Shown here one piece after another: positions 1 to 12,527 of a stretch of DNA of 64,000 nucleotides; within the stretch, counting starts at the first letter, position 1; each line of letters starts with the position of its first letter. The stretch spans positions 310,001 through 374,000 of the forward strand of contig NZ_FUXP01000001.1 in the NCBI RefSeq assembly GCF_900167055.1. Direction: 5' to 3'. The DNA comes from Lysobacter spongiicola DSM 21749 (GTDB lineage Bacteria; Pseudomonadota; Gammaproteobacteria; Xanthomonadales; Xanthomonadaceae). The notes under the pieces were generated by a model. That model was not told where the DNA came from. It made no database searches and saw only the letters and a list, made by a program, of their open reading frames with translations. The translations under genes were made by a program, and so were the position numbers.

Positions 1-651
1 CTCTACGCCTTCTCGGAGCGGTTCGTGCTGCCCATCTCGCACGACGAGGTGGTGCACGGGAAGGGGTCGCTGCTGGGGCGCATGCCCGGGGATCAATGGC
101 AGCGCCTGGCGAACCTGCGCGCGTACCTGGCCTTCATGTGGGCGCACCCCGGGAAGAAGCTGCTGTTCATGGGCTGCGAGATCGCGCAGGAGCGCGAATG
201 GAACCACGACGGGCAGGTCGATTGGCACCACCTGGATGATCCAGGGCACCGCGGGATCCAGCGCCTGGTGCGGGACCTCAATGTCCATTACACGCAGCAC
301 CCTGCCCTGCACGCCCGCGACAGCGATCCGGAGGGTTTCGAGTGGGTAGTCGAGGATGACCGCAACAACAGCGTGCTGGCCTTCCTGCGACGCGGCCGCC
401 TGGGTGACCCACCCGTGCTGGCGGTAGTGAACCTCACGCCACTGCGCCACGAGCAGTACTGCGTCGGGGTACCGGAAACCGGCTACTGGCGGGAGGTCCT
501 CAACACGGACGCGGTGGAGTACGGCGGGTCGGGAAGCGGCAACCTCGGCGGAGTGACGGCCGAAGCGGTTTCTTGCCATGGCCGACCGGCTCGGCTTTCG
601 CTGTCGCTGCCACCCCTGTCGGGAATGCTGTTCGTGCTGGAGGGTCGCTAG
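1..651 (+). CDS. glgB: 1,4-alpha-glucan branching enzyme, C-terminal part (5' end outside the window)
   Basis: The reading frame is open from the first base, so the N-terminal domain and most of the GH13 barrel lie upstream. The visible 216 residues start near the end of the catalytic barrel: the segment [13 protein letters not shown] (fragment residues 12-24) is the branching-enzyme form of the last conserved GH13 region with its HD pair. It is followed by the [14 protein letters not shown] segment typical of GlgB and a C-terminal beta domain. The enzyme cuts alpha-1,4 chains and re-attaches them as alpha-1,6 branches in glycogen. Its TAG stop is followed without a gap by the ATG of glgX, so both belong to one operon. 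Identity is firm; completeness upstream cannot be judged. Confidence 0.95.
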   Translation, partial: LYAFSERFVLPISHDEVVHGKGSLLGRMPGDQWQRLANLRAYLAFMWAHPGKKLLFMGCEIAQEREWNHDGQVDWHHLDDPGHRGIQRLVRDLNVHYTQHPALHARDSDPEGFEWVVEDDRNNSVLAFLRRGRLGDPPVLAVVNLTPLRHEQYCVGVPETGYWREVLNTDAVEYGGSGSGNLGGVTAEAVSCHGRPARLSLSLPPLSGMLFVLEGR

Positions 652-2762
<2,111 letters not shown>

Positions 2763-2766
<4 letters not shown>

Positions 2767-4556
2767 GGTGCTTCGCAAGATCCTTGCCCTTCGGCGCCGA
2801 GGTGGCCGGCAACGGAAAGGTGCGCTTCCGGACCTGGGCGCCCGACCACGACGCGCTTTCGGTCAAGATCGACCACGACACGCCCGTGCCCCTGCAGAAG
2901 GCCGCTGACGGATGGTTCGAGGGCGTGCTCCCCTGCTCTCCGGGTGCCACCTACCGCTACGTGCCGCCGGACGGCAGCGAGCTGGCAGACCCCGCTGCCC
3001 GCGCACAGGCGGGCGGCGTGTCCGGCCCCAGCGTCGTGGTCGATCCCTGTACGTATCAATGGCGACACGCGGATTGGCTCGGCCGCCCCTGGAGCAACGC
3101 TGTCGTCTACGAGCTGCACGTGGGTGCGTTCGGCGGCTTCAACGGCCTGCGCGAGAGGCTGCCCGAACTCGCGGCGCTGGGCATCACCGCCATCGAGCTC
3201 ATGCCGATCGCGCAGTTCCCCGGCTCGCGCAATTGGGGCTACGACGGCGTGCTGCCGTTCGCTCCCGCTGCCTGCTACGGCTCGCCGGACGAGCTCAAGG
3301 CGATGGTCGATACCGCCCACGGCTTGGGGCTGATGGTGCTGCTGGACGTGGTCTACAACCACTTCGGTCCCGACGGCAACGTCATGCCGCGCCTGGCGAG
3401 TGCGTTTTTCCGCGACGACCTCGACACCCCATGGGGGCCGGCAATCGACTTCCGTCGCCCGCAAGTCCGCGAGTACTTCATCGGCAACGCCCTGTACTGG
3501 TTGATGGAGTACCGCTTCGACGGTCTGCGGATCGACGCCGCGCATGCCATCACCGAGCGCGCCTGGCTGGTGGAGATGGCCGCGACCGTTCGCAAAGAAG
3601 TCGAAACGGTCCGGCACGTGCATCTCGTGCTGGAGAACGAGCACAACGATGCCGGGTTGCTGCAGGGGGGCTTCGACGCCCAGTGGAACGACGATGCGCA
3701 CCACGTCCTGCACGTGTTGCTCACCGGCGAGGCCGATGCCTACTACGCCGACTACGCAGCGGATCCGACGGATGGCCTCGCCAAGTGGCTTGGCGACGGG
3801 TTCGTTTACCAGGGCCAGCCATGCAGCCATCGGGATGGTGCGCCGCGCGGGCAACCCAGCAGCCACCTGCCGACGACGGCTTTCGTCAACTGCCTCCAGA
3901 ACCACGACCAGATCGGCAATCGCGCGCTGGGAGAGCGGCTATCGACACTCGCAGACCCCGATGCGCTGCGCGCCGCCACGGCGCTGCTGCTGCTGGTGCC
4001 CCAGGTGCCCATGCTGTTCATGGGCGAGGAATGGAACTCACGGCGCCCGTTCCTTTATTTCACCGATCACCACGGCGAGCTCGCCGAAGCGGTACGCGAG
4101 GGCCGCCGCCGCGAGTTTTCGAAGTTCCCGGCATTCCGGGATCCGGAGCGGCGCGAGCGCATCCCCGATCCGAATGCACTGGAGACCTTTACCGATTCGA
4201 TCCCGGACTTTGAATGCGTGCAGGCGCCACCCGGCAGTACCCATCGCGACTGGATCCGGGAACTGCTCGCACTGCGGCACCACGCCCTGACCCAGCGTCT
4301 GCCCGGAACCAGCGCGCTGGGCGCCGAGGTGCTGGGGCCGGGCGCCGTGGTCGCACGCTGGCGCATGGGAGATGGCGCGGTGCTCACGATCCTCGTCAAC
4401 CTCGGCAAGGAGGTTGTCACCGATCCTGCACCGGCATCCGACCAGCTGCTGTTCGAAACGCCCACCGGCGCGTTCGACAGAATGTGCGAAGGGTGTCTTG
4501 TCCCCGGCAGCATGTTGGCGCTGCTGGCGCCGGCCCCGGAAGGGGACGCGCGATGA
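2763..4556 (+). CDS. treZ: Malto-oligosyltrehalose trehalohydrolase
   Basis: A 597-residue GH13 enzyme that releases free trehalose from maltooligosyltrehalose, the second step of the TreY-TreZ route. An N-terminal E-set domain (about residues 1-95, with the FRTWAPDH stretch) precedes the barrel. Visible catalytic residues are Asp258 in RIDAAH, Glu291 in LENEHND and Asp382 in QNHDQIGNR; region I is DVVYNHFGPDGN, characteristic of TreZ. The frame is open upstream inside glgX, but the ATG at 2763 overlaps the glgX stop as ATGA and the protein from there begins at the family's usual N-terminus, so this start is preferred. The 3' end overlaps malQ in the same way, implying translational coupling. 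Confidence 0.94.
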
Positions 4557-6649
4557 CCTCGGCGCCACCAAACGATCTGCGCGAGCTCGCGACGCTTGCC
4601 GGCATCGCCGTCAACTGGGAGGACTTCCGGGGGGCGCGGCATCAGGTCCAGCCGGAGATCTTGCGTCGCCTGCTCGCCGCGCTCGACCTCCCCTGCGACA
4701 CCGCCGGGGATCTCGCCGACAGCCGCCAACGGCTGACAGCGGCCAGCACCCAAGCAGGTCTGCCACCACTGCTGACAACGCTTCAGGGGATGCGCACTTC
4801 GCTGCGCCCAGGCGTCGGACAGGCAGGGTCGCTGTTCCGCCTCACGCTGGAATCGGGGCGATGCATCGAGGGGCGGCTACAGGACCATGCTGCCGGCGGT
4901 GCCCTGCCCCCGCTGGAAGAGCCGGGCTATCACCGGCTGACCCTGGACGACGGAACGACAACCACCCTTGCGGTCGCGCCGCAGCGCTGCACCAGCGTCG
5001 ACGAGCTGCGCGGGGACAAGACCGGACGCGCCTGGGGCGTCGCCGCCCAACTGTATGGGCTGCGGACCAAGGGAGACGGCGGCATCGGCACGTACGGAGC
5101 CTTGGGGCGATTGGCCGGGCGACTGGCCGCTGACGGTGCCGATGCGGTCGCAGTCAGCCCGGTGCACGCCCTGTTTTCGGCGGAGCCCGGCCATCGCAGC
5201 CCCTATTCGCCCTCGAGTCGGTTGCTCCTGAACGCACTGCACATCGACCCGCGCGAGGCCTTCGGTTCCGCCGCGATGGACGCCGCCGGTGCGCTGGACC
5301 TGCAATCGGAGCTCGACCGGCTCGAGTCGTCCGCGCTGATCGACTGGAAGATCGCCGGGAAGGCCCGCCTCGCACAGTTGCGCTGGCTGCATGACCGGGT
5401 ACTGCCGACAATGCCGGGACTTCAGGCGGAGTTTGAGCAGCATCGCCTGGCGGCAGGTGGCGCGCTGGCCGACCACGCCCGCTTCGAGGTGCTGCACGCA
5501 CATTTCCTCGAGCAGGGGCTGTGGAGCTGGCGCGAGTGGCCAAGCGCGTTCCGCGATCCCGGCAGCCCCGCGGTGTTGGCCTTCGCGAGGGAACACGCCG
5601 ACGGGGTGCGCTTCCACGAGGTCCTGCAGTGGCTGGCTGCACGTGGGCTGCGGAGAGCCCAATCGAGTGCGCGGGCCTCGGGCATGTCGATCGGGCTGAT
5701 CGCCGATCTCGCGGTCGGCTCCGACCCCAATGGCAGCCACGCCTGGTCGCGACAGCGCGAGACGCTGGTCGGGGCATCGATCGGTGCACCACCCGACGAG
5801 TTGGCCGCCAACGGACAGGTCTGGGGTCTGGCGGCGTTGTCGCCCACCGCCATGCGCGATGGCGGGTTCAATGCGTTCATCGAGCTGCTTCGCGCCAACA
5901 TGGCCAACGCCGGCGGCATCCGCATCGACCACGTGTTGGGCCTGAACCGCTTGTGGATGGTGCCCGACGGCGCTTCTCCGCTGGAGGGCGCCTACCTCGC
6001 GTATCCGCGCGAGGACCTGCTCCGGCTGGTCGCGCTCGAATCCTGGCGGCATCGCTGCGTGGTGATCGGCGAAGACCTCGGCACCGTTCCACCGGGTTTC
6101 CGAGACGATCTGAGCGACCGCGAAGTACTCGGAATGAGCGTGCTCTGGTTCGAACGCGGCGACGCCGGCAACTTCCTGCCCGGCCGCGAGTGGCGCAGGA
6201 CATCGGTCGCGATGACCACCACCCACGATCTTCCGACGTCGGCCGGCTGGTGGCTGGGGCATGACATCGAAGTGCGGCGCAATCTGGGCATCGTCCCTTC
6301 CGACTCCGAGGCCCGGGACCAGTTGAAGCAGCGCGGATCGGAACACAAAGCGCTGTGGCAGGCAATGCATGCGGACGCGGATCCGGTGCCGGCCGCGCCG
6401 TCCGCCAACGAAGCCCCCGCCTTCGTCGATGCGGCCATCCGGCACGTCGGGCGTTCGGCTGCGGCGCTTGCCGTCATCCCGATGGAAGATGTGTTCGCCC
6501 TGGTCGAGGCGCCCAACGTGCCCGGCACCAGCGACGAGCACCCCAACTGGCGTCGCCGCCTGCCCGGCGACCTGGACGGCATGCTGGACGCGCCTGCCGT
6601 ACGACAGCGGCTCGCCACGCTCGCGGAAGCACGGGGAGATGCGACGTGA
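4553..6649 (+). CDS. malQ: 4-alpha-glucanotransferase (amylomaltase)
   Basis: A 698-residue GH77 disproportionating enzyme that transfers maltooligosaccharide segments between chains, recycling glucans that are too short for TreY or phosphorylase. The catalytic residues are visible: Asp459 in RIDHVLGLNR, Glu507 in IGEDLGT and Asp559 in TTHDLPT. The ADLAVGSDPNGSHAW segment is a GH77 signature. A long N-terminal extension (about residues 1-150) resembles the E. coli MalQ class rather than the short thermophile type. The ATG at 4553 overlaps the treZ stop (ATGA); its own stop overlaps the treY GTG. Its place between treZ and treY suggests it works in the same glucan-to-trehalose pathway. Confidence 0.94.
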   Translation: MTSAPPNDLRELATLAGIAVNWEDFRGARHQVQPEILRRLLAALDLPCDTAGDLADSRQRLTAASTQAGLPPLLTTLQGMRTSLRPGVGQAGSLFRLTLESGRCIEGRLQDHAAGGALPPLEEPGYHRLTLDDGTTTTLAVAPQRCTSVDELRGDKTGRAWGVAAQLYGLRTKGDGGIGTYGALGRLAGRLAADGADAVAVSPVHALFSAEPGHRSPYSPSSRLLLNALHIDPREAFGSAAMDAAGALDLQSELDRLESSALIDWKIAGKARLAQLRWLHDRVLPTMPGLQAEFEQHRLAAGGALADHARFEVLHAHFLEQGLWSWREWPSAFRDPGSPAVLAFAREHADGVRFHEVLQWLAARGLRRAQSSARASGMSIGLIADLAVGSDPNGSHAWSRQRETLVGASIGAPPDELAANGQVWGLAALSPTAMRDGGFNAFIELLRANMANAGGIRIDHVLGLNRLWMVPDGASPLEGAYLAYPREDLLRLVALESWRHRCVVIGEDLGTVPPGFRDDLSDREVLGMSVLWFERGDAGNFLPGREWRRTSVAMTTTHDLPTSAGWWLGHDIEVRRNLGIVPSDSEARDQLKQRGSEHKALWQAMHADADPVPAAPSANEAPAFVDAAIRHVGRSAAALAVIPMEDVFALVEAPNVPGTSDEHPNWRRRLPGDLDGMLDAPAVRQRLATLAEARGDAT

Positions 6650-9423
6650 CGGCACCCCATCCTCCACGCTCCACCGCGCGCCTGCAGTTCCACGCCGGGT
6701 TCACCCTCGACGATGCCTGCGAGGTGGTGCCCTACTACGCAGCCCTCGGCGTCAGCCATCTCTATGCGTCTCCCTTGCTGGCTGCAAGGGCAGGGTCGGG
6801 CCATGGCTACGACGTGGTCGATCCCACTCGCATCAACCCGGAGCTGGGCGGCCTGGATGCGCTCCGGCGACTGGTCCAGGTGCTGCGGCGTCACGACATG
6901 GGACTGATCCTCGACATCGTGCCCAACCACATGGCCGCCACCGTGGAGAACCCGTGGTGGCGTGACGTCCTTGAATGGGGACCGGCCAGCGCGCATGCCG
7001 ACTTCTTCGATATCGACTGGGAAGCCCCGGACCGGCAGCTCCACGGGCGGGTGCTGGTGCCGACGCTGGACCGCGCTATCGAGTCGCTGCTGGCGGACGG
7101 CGAGGTCCAGCTGCTGTTCGACGCCGACAATGGCGGCAGGATCGAGTGGGACATTGCAGGCCAGCGCTTTCCGCTCGCCGCGAAGGCATACGCGGAAGTG
7201 CTTGCCGGGCAACCCGGCCTGGCCCCGCTGGTGGAGTTGTTCCGGGACGCCGCGCCCGGCCGCACCTACGATGACGCACTGGCGGCGCTTGCCACCCACG
7301 GCGCCGACGCCAGCGGGCGGGCCGGAATCGATGAAGCCCTGCGCTCGTACGCTGCCGATGAGTCCGGGGGCTGCTCACGGCTGGAACACCTGCTGGAACG
7401 CCAGCCCTACCTGCTGGCGCCGTGGCGCGAGGCCTGGCACAGGATCAACTGGCGCCGCTTCTTCGACGTCAACGAGCTGGTGGCGATCCGGCCGGACCGG
7501 CCGGACGTGTTCGAGGCGACGCACGGGCTGGTGCTGGAGCTCTACGCCGAGGGCCTGATCGACGGACTCCGCATCGACCACATCGATGGCCTGGTCGACC
7601 CGGGCGGCTACTGCCGGAAGCTGCGCGGCCGACTGGACGCCCTCGATCCCGGCCGACCCGCACTCACCCCCCGAGGGCCGGCGTACCTGGTCGTCGAGAA
7701 GATCCTGGCACCGGATGAAACCTTGCGCCAAGACTGGACCGCCGACGGAACGACCGGCTACGAGTTCATGGACCAGGCCGGCGCACTGATGCACGACCCG
7801 GCCGGCGAGGCGGCGCTGGACAGGCTCTGGGAAAGCCGTGGAGGTCCGGAGAAGTACGAAACGCTCGCACTCGATGCGCGCCGGCAGATGACGCTGGAGA
7901 ACTTCTCCCCCGACCTCGACCGTACGCTGCGGGCACTGGCCGCGTTGGCGGCTCGAGCGGACGCGGTCGGGGCTTCGACGGAAGACCTCCGCAACACCCT
8001 CGTCGAGCTGATCGTGCATTTCCCGGTCTACCGGACCTATGTCGGCAGGCATGGCAGCGATCCGCCTGATGCCGACGTCCTGGAGCGTGCAGCCCGGGGC
8101 GCACGATCCGGCGGAAACATCAGCGAGCCGGCCCTTGCATTCCTGCTGCAGTGCCTGGAAGGGCGTGGCCCCGACGGCGCCGAAGCGGAGACCGCCCGGC
8201 TCGTGACCCTGTTCCAGCAGCTGACGCCGCCGGTCGCTGCGAAGGCCATCGAAGATACGACCTTCTACCGCTACGGCCGCTTGCTGTCGCGCAACGAGGT
8301 CGGCGCCGAACCCGGCGAGCTCGCGCTGCCACCCGATCGCTTCCACGCGGCGTGCCTTCACCGGCAGCGCACGATGCCCCACACGCTGCTCGCGACGGCG
8401 ACCCACGACAACAAGCGGGGTGAAGACGCCCGCGCCAGGCTCGCGGTGCTCAGCGAGATGCCGGACGTGTGGTCGCGGCACGTCGAAAGATGGACAGAGC
8501 TCAACGCGCGCCACCGAGGCACCTCCGGCGCAAGCGAAGCCCCCGATCCCGCCGACGAGCTGATCCTCTACCAGACCCTCGTAGGTGCCTGGCCTCTGGA
8601 GCTCAAGGCTGACGACGCGCCAGCCCTGCACGCGTTCACCGAACGCGTCTCGCAATGGCAGCGCAAGGCGCTGCGCGAAGCCAAACGCCACTCGTCCTGG
8701 ATCAGCCCGGACGAGGACTACGAGGAAGCCTGCGATCACTTCCTCCGGGCATGCCTGGCCGTTGGCGATGACACCTTCCCCCGCGAGCTCGACGCGTTTG
8801 TCCGCACGATCGGCGCGGCAGGCGCCATCAACAGCCTCAGCCAGGCGTTGCTGAGGATGACCACCCCCGGCATCCCCGATCTCTACCAGGGCACCGACCG
8901 TTGGGACTTCTCGATGGTCGATCCCGACAACCGGCGCGAGGTGGACCATGCCCTCCGCGCCAATGAACTTGCGGCGGAGCGGGCCCTGCCCGCCCTCTTC
9001 GCCGGCTGGCGCGACGGTGCCCTGAAGCAGCGGTTGGTGGAACGCGTACTGACCACGAGGAGGCGCCTCCCGACACTCTTTGCCGACGGCACCTACCTGC
9101 CACTGCAACCGACCGGGCCCGGCGAAGGGCACCTGGTCGCTTTCGCGCGGAAGCATCGCGAGGGCGCCGCCATCATCCTTGCGCCGCGGCTGCCTTGGCG
9201 CCTGCTGGATGCATCATCTGACGTACCGGCCATTCCCGGGGAACGCTGGGCCGGCACCCATCTCCACCTCCCCCGTGGCCGATGGGAGAGCGTATTGGAT
9301 GACACCACCATCGAGGGCGGCCGCCCGATCGAAGTGACGGAGCTGATGCCCCGATGGCCGCTGGCACTGCTCGTGCAGGCCAGCGATTGCCATCCTGATG
9401 AAGGCCCCGCCACTGCGGGCTAG
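6646..9423 (+). CDS. treY: Malto-oligosyltrehalose synthase
   Basis: A 925-residue GH13 enzyme that turns the terminal alpha-1,4 link of a maltooligosaccharide into an alpha-1,1 link, giving maltooligosyltrehalose for TreZ. The N-terminus STARLQFHAGFTLDDA and the LYASPLL segment are typical. Catalytic residues visible are Asp311 in RIDHIDGL, Glu351 in VVEKILAPDE and Asp588 in TATHDNKRGED. The start is a GTG at 6646 overlapping the malQ TGA (GTGA); frame upstream is open but encodes malQ shadow sequence. The TAG stop overlaps the end of the convergent alcohol dehydrogenase gene by four bases, so there is no room for a separate terminator between the two genes. Confidence 0.95.
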   Translation: MTAPHPPRSTARLQFHAGFTLDDACEVVPYYAALGVSHLYASPLLAARAGSGHGYDVVDPTRINPELGGLDALRRLVQVLRRHDMGLILDIVPNHMAATVENPWWRDVLEWGPASAHADFFDIDWEAPDRQLHGRVLVPTLDRAIESLLADGEVQLLFDADNGGRIEWDIAGQRFPLAAKAYAEVLAGQPGLAPLVELFRDAAPGRTYDDALAALATHGADASGRAGIDEALRSYAADESGGCSRLEHLLERQPYLLAPWREAWHRINWRRFFDVNELVAIRPDRPDVFEATHGLVLELYAEGLIDGLRIDHIDGLVDPGGYCRKLRGRLDALDPGRPALTPRGPAYLVVEKILAPDETLRQDWTADGTTGYEFMDQAGALMHDPAGEAALDRLWESRGGPEKYETLALDARRQMTLENFSPDLDRTLRALAALAARADAVGASTEDLRNTLVELIVHFPVYRTYVGRHGSDPPDADVLERAARGARSGGNISEPALAFLLQCLEGRGPDGAEAETARLVTLFQQLTPPVAAKAIEDTTFYRYGRLLSRNEVGAEPGELALPPDRFHAACLHRQRTMPHTLLATATHDNKRGEDARARLAVLSEMPDVWSRHVERWTELNARHRGTSGASEAPDPADELILYQTLVGAWPLELKADDAPALHAFTERVSQWQRKALREAKRHSSWISPDEDYEEACDHFLRACLAVGDDTFPRELDAFVRTIGAAGAINSLSQALLRMTTPGIPDLYQGTDRWDFSMVDPDNRREVDHALRANELAAERALPALFAGWRDGALKQRLVERVLTTRRRLPTLFADGTYLPLQPTGPGEGHLVAFARKHREGAAIILAPRLPWRLLDASSDVPAIPGERWAGTHLHLPRGRWESVLDDTTIEGGRPIEVTELMPRWPLALLVQASDCHPDEGPATAG

Positions 9424-10487
9424 GCTGCAGCCGCGGCTTCCTTGCGCAGGGATTCCATGTCGATCACGAAGCGGTACTTCACGTCGCCCTTCAGCATGCG
9501 CTCGTAGGCCTCGTTGATGTCCTTGATGTCGATCATCTCGATGTCCGAGACGATCCCGTGCTCGGCGCAGAAGTCCAGCATCTCCTGGGTCTCGGCGATG
9601 CCGCCGATCAGCGAACCGGCGAGCCGGCGGCGCTTCATGATCAGGTTGAACACGCCCGGAGACGGGTGCGGCTCGGCCGGAGCGCCGACCAGCACCATGG
9701 TGCCGTCGAGCTTGAGCAGGTTGAGGAAGGCATCCAGGTCATGCGGTGCGGCCACGCAGTTGAGGATGAAGTCCAGGCTGTTCGTCTGTGCCTTCATCTG
9801 CTCGGCATCGCGCGACACCACCACTTCGTGCGCGCCCAGGCGCAGGGCGTCTTCCTTCTTCTCCGGGGAGGTGGTGAACAGCACCACTTCGGCGCCCATC
9901 GCCCGGGCGATCTTCACCGCCATGTGGCCCAGTCCGCCGAGCCCGACCACGCCGACGCGCTTGCCGGGCCCCACGCCCCACTGCTTCAGCGGCGAATACG
10001 TGGTGATCCCGGCACAAAGCAAGGGTGCCACGGCCGCCAGGTTGTCGGCATGACCGACCTTCAGGACGAAATCCTCCTTGACCACGATGTTCTCGGCGTA
10101 TCCGCCGTAAGTGCATCCACCATCCGGGGCGAGCCCGTTGTAGGTGCCGACGAAGCCGTTCTCGCAATACTGCTCCAGCCCCTGGGTGCAGGAGCTGCAA
10201 TGCTGGCAACTGTCGACCATGCAGCCGACGCCGGCGACGTCGCCGACCTTGAACCGGGACACCTGGCTGCCGACCTCGACCACCTTGCCGATGATTTCGT
10301 GGCCCGGCACGGACGGGTAGATGGTGTTGCCCCACTCGTTGCGGGCGGTGTGCAGGTCGGAGTGGCAGATGCCGCAGTAGATGATGTCGATCCTGACGTC
10401 ATCGGGCCCGACATCCCGCCGCTCGAACTGGAACGGCGCCAGGGCGTCCGTGGGGGACTGGGCTGCATAGCCGCGCGACTTGATCAT
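9420..10487 (-). CDS. Zinc-dependent NAD(P) alcohol/aldehyde dehydrogenase (YahK/CAD-like MDR family)
   Basis: A 355-residue medium-chain dehydrogenase/reductase. Catalytic zinc ligands are Cys38 in CGICHSD, His63-Glu64 in GHE and Cys158 in LLCAG. The structural zinc site is Cys94, Cys97, Cys100 and Cys108 (spacing CxxCxxCx7C). The nucleotide-binding fold carries GLGGLGHM. Members reduce or oxidise a broad range of aldehydes and primary alcohols, usually with NADPH; the substrate here is unknown. An ATG at 10487 preceded by GGAGG was chosen over an in-frame TTG five codons upstream. It runs convergently into treY and is divergent from the glycosylase gene, with about 47 bases between the two start codons, so it is probably monocistronic. 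Confidence 0.92.
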   Translation of the reverse strand: MIKSRGYAAQSPTDALAPFQFERRDVGPDDVRIDIIYCGICHSDLHTARNEWGNTIYPSVPGHEIIGKVVEVGSQVSRFKVGDVAGVGCMVDSCQHCSSCTQGLEQYCENGFVGTYNGLAPDGGCTYGGYAENIVVKEDFVLKVGHADNLAAVAPLLCAGITTYSPLKQWGVGPGKRVGVVGLGGLGHMAVKIARAMGAEVVLFTTSPEKKEDALRLGAHEVVVSRDAEQMKAQTNSLDFILNCVAAPHDLDAFLNLLKLDGTMVLVGAPAEPHPSPGVFNLIMKRRRLAGSLIGGIAETQEMLDFCAEHGIVSDIEMIDIKDINEAYERMLKGDVKYRFVIDMESLRKEAAAAA

Positions 10488-10534
10488 GGTGCCTCCGGGC
10501 AAGGTATCGAAGCGCTCAGGATAGCCGCCCTATC

Positions 10535-11122
10535 ATGACCGGGATGTCGTCCCCCGCCCTGCCCCACGCGTTCTACCGCCGCGATGCACGCGAGGTGGGC
10601 CCGGCCCTGCTCAACAAGGTCCTCGTTGCAGCCGACGGCCGTGCGGGGCGCATCATAGAAGTCGAGGCCTACCTCGGCACGGATGATCCCGCCTCGCATT
10701 CATGGCGCGGCATGACCGCACGTAATGCGACGATGTTCGGACCGGCGGGGCACATGTACGTCTACTTCACCTACGGCATGCACTGGTGCGCCAACGCCGT
10801 GTGCGGAGAAGATGGAGAAGGCACCGCGGTGCTGCTCCGGGCCCTCGAGCCGCTGCGGGGGCTGGACCTGATGTACCCGGCCCGGCCGGCTGCACGGAAG
10901 GACCGCGACCTGTGCAGCGGACCGGCCCGCCTTGCGCAGGCCCTGGGTATCGACGGGCGTTTCGACGGCGAAGACCTGGCCACCGGCGCGTTCAGGATCC
11001 TCGACGATGGCACCCCGCCGCCCGCGACCCCCGTGGCGACCACCCGGGTTGGCATCACGCGGGCGCGCGACCTGCCGTGGCGCTGGTACGTGCCTGGCCA
11101 TGCCGGAATTTCGCGTCCGTAG
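10535..11122 (+). CDS. mpg: DNA-3-methyladenine glycosylase (AAG/MPG family)
   Basis: A 195-residue protein of the eukaryote-type alkyladenine glycosylase family, which excises alkylated and deaminated purines in base excision repair. The family signature is present: [11 protein letters not shown] with catalytic Glu44 and the intercalation-face Tyr46, followed by [16 protein letters not shown] and the [13 protein letters not shown] strand. The C-terminus ([15 protein letters not shown]) matches the family's usual end. The ATG at 10535 is used; a second ATG three codons later is possible. It is divergent from the alcohol dehydrogenase gene, so both promoters must lie in the short space between them. 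No functional link with either neighbour is evident. Confidence 0.93.
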   Translation: MTGMSSPALPHAFYRRDAREVGPALLNKVLVAADGRAGRIIEVEAYLGTDDPASHSWRGMTARNATMFGPAGHMYVYFTYGMHWCANAVCGEDGEGTAVLLRALEPLRGLDLMYPARPAARKDRDLCSGPARLAQALGIDGRFDGEDLATGAFRILDDGTPPPATPVATTRVGITRARDLPWRWYVPGHAGISRP

Positions 11123-11248
11123 CCGGCACCTGCTCCGGCGCCTTGCAAGTCTTTCCTGATCCTGAAAAAGCTTCGCGTCGTGCAGCGGTGTTGAACATGC
11201 CAAAGCGTGCCTGGCCGTCCCGATTCCGCCTCCACGGAACCCCCGGGT

Positions 11249-11264
11249 TGGCACGCCGTTTGCG
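11249..11264 (+). promoter_or_regulatory. Sigma-54 (RpoN) promoter, -24/-12 elements
   Basis: The sequence TGGCACGCCGTTTGCG matches the RpoN consensus (TGGCACG, four bases, TTGC). The invariant GG (11250-11251) and GC (11262-11263) are separated by exactly ten bases. Transcription would start near 11275, giving a leader of about 46 bases before the GTG at 11321, which is preceded by GGAGG. No activator site was recognised upstream. The call rests on the sequence match and position only. Confidence 0.7.
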
Positions 11265-11320
11265 CCGTACCTGGGGCACCGCAACGGACAGGAGCGGCAC
11301 CGCCGCAGAAGGAGGACAAC

Positions 11321-12490
11321 GTGGCTCTCAGCCTTACCGACATCAAGGGTTGCCCAATCGACCGCCAGCGCTTCACCTGGCGCGAGCTGGTGCAGAAACC
11401 GATCAGCAAGCTGGACGACGACGCCTTCACCCGGGTGCGCATCATCCTGCTCAACGGCTTGGAAATGGAGGCCCTGCGCTTCTCCCACTCCGCCGCGCGC
11501 ATGAATCGTGCGCTACGGGAACCGCTCGCGCGGCTGCGGCGGGTCGAGCAACACCAGGCGACGATGATCAACTGGCTGATCGGTGCCGACCACTCTCCGC
11601 TGGAAACCACGATCGCCTACGAGCAGGTGGCCATCGAAGTGACCGCGGCGGTGGCCCAGACCGAGCCCGATGCCTACCTCGCGCAGACCTACCGCTTCGG
11701 CCTGCTCGAGGACTTCGACCACATGTACCGCTATTCGGCGATGCTGGATAGGCTCGAGGGCAAGGACGCGAACAACATCCTGCAGTGCTATACCGACATC
11801 CTTCCGGGGCGCCCGACCGTGGTCGAGCACCGGCACCCGGACGACGACCTGCGCAACCCGTTCGACCGGCGGACCGCCGCACCGATCTCCAAGCTGCACG
11901 CGCTGACGATCATGGCCGCCGAGCAGCAGACCCACAACTACTACATGAACATCGGGCCGCTGTTCACCGATCCCATCGCGCGGCTGCTGTATGCGGAGAT
12001 CGCATCGATCGAGGAGCAGCACGTCACCCAGTACGAATCGATCATCGATCCGGACCAGACCTGGATGGAGCAGTGGGTGATGCACGAGCTCAACGAGGTC
12101 TACAACTACTACAGCTGCGTGCAGCAGGAGACCAATCCGCGCATCAAGGCGCTGTGGGAGCGGTTCCTGGACTACGAGCTGGGCCACCTGCAGGTCGCGA
12201 TGGACCTGTTCAAGGAGCACGAACGGCGCGATCCGATGGAGATCCTTCCCGACGAGCTGCCCGAGCCGATCAAGTTCGCGAGCCAGCGCGACTTCGTGCG
12301 CAAGGTACTGCTGCAGGAGGTCGACCTGCGGGCGAACGGTCCGGACTTTGTCCCGAGGGACCAGGAAAACGAGGCGTCGATCCGCTACCGCGACCACATG
12401 AACTCGGAGGGATCACCGACCGAGGCGGTGGCCGAAGGCTACATGTGGAATCCGGGAACCGAGCAGACACCGAGGCCCGCCCGGAAGTAG
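11321..12490 (+). CDS. Uncharacterised ferritin-like diiron protein with two helical-bundle repeats
   Basis: A 389-residue soluble, helix-rich protein without a signal peptide. The C-terminal half carries a complete ferritin-like set of metal ligands: Glu201 in AAEQQTH, Glu231/His234 in IEEQHV (ExxH), Glu256 or Glu259 in HELNEVYN, and Glu286/His289 in YELGHL (ExxH). The N-terminal half shows a similar but less canonical series (Glu48/50, Glu76-Gln-His78, Glu101/106, Glu130 to His134), suggesting an internal duplication with a weakened first site. The start is GTG at 11321 with GGAGG seven bases upstream. It precedes a second ferritin-like gene by 37 bases, likely one operon under the sigma-54 promoter at 11249. 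Specific function unknown: iron, peroxide or oxygen chemistry is inferred from the fold. Confidence 0.8.
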   Translation: MALSLTDIKGCPIDRQRFTWRELVQKPISKLDDDAFTRVRIILLNGLEMEALRFSHSAARMNRALREPLARLRRVEQHQATMINWLIGADHSPLETTIAYEQVAIEVTAAVAQTEPDAYLAQTYRFGLLEDFDHMYRYSAMLDRLEGKDANNILQCYTDILPGRPTVVEHRHPDDDLRNPFDRRTAAPISKLHALTIMAAEQQTHNYYMNIGPLFTDPIARLLYAEIASIEEQHVTQYESIIDPDQTWMEQWVMHELNEVYNYYSCVQQETNPRIKALWERFLDYELGHLQVAMDLFKEHERRDPMEILPDELPEPIKFASQRDFVRKVLLQEVDLRANGPDFVPRDQENEASIRYRDHMNSEGSPTEAVAEGYMWNPGTEQTPRPARK

Positions 12491-12527
12491 CCGGCCCGCA
12501 AGCGATCAGGATCCGAAGGAGAATCCC

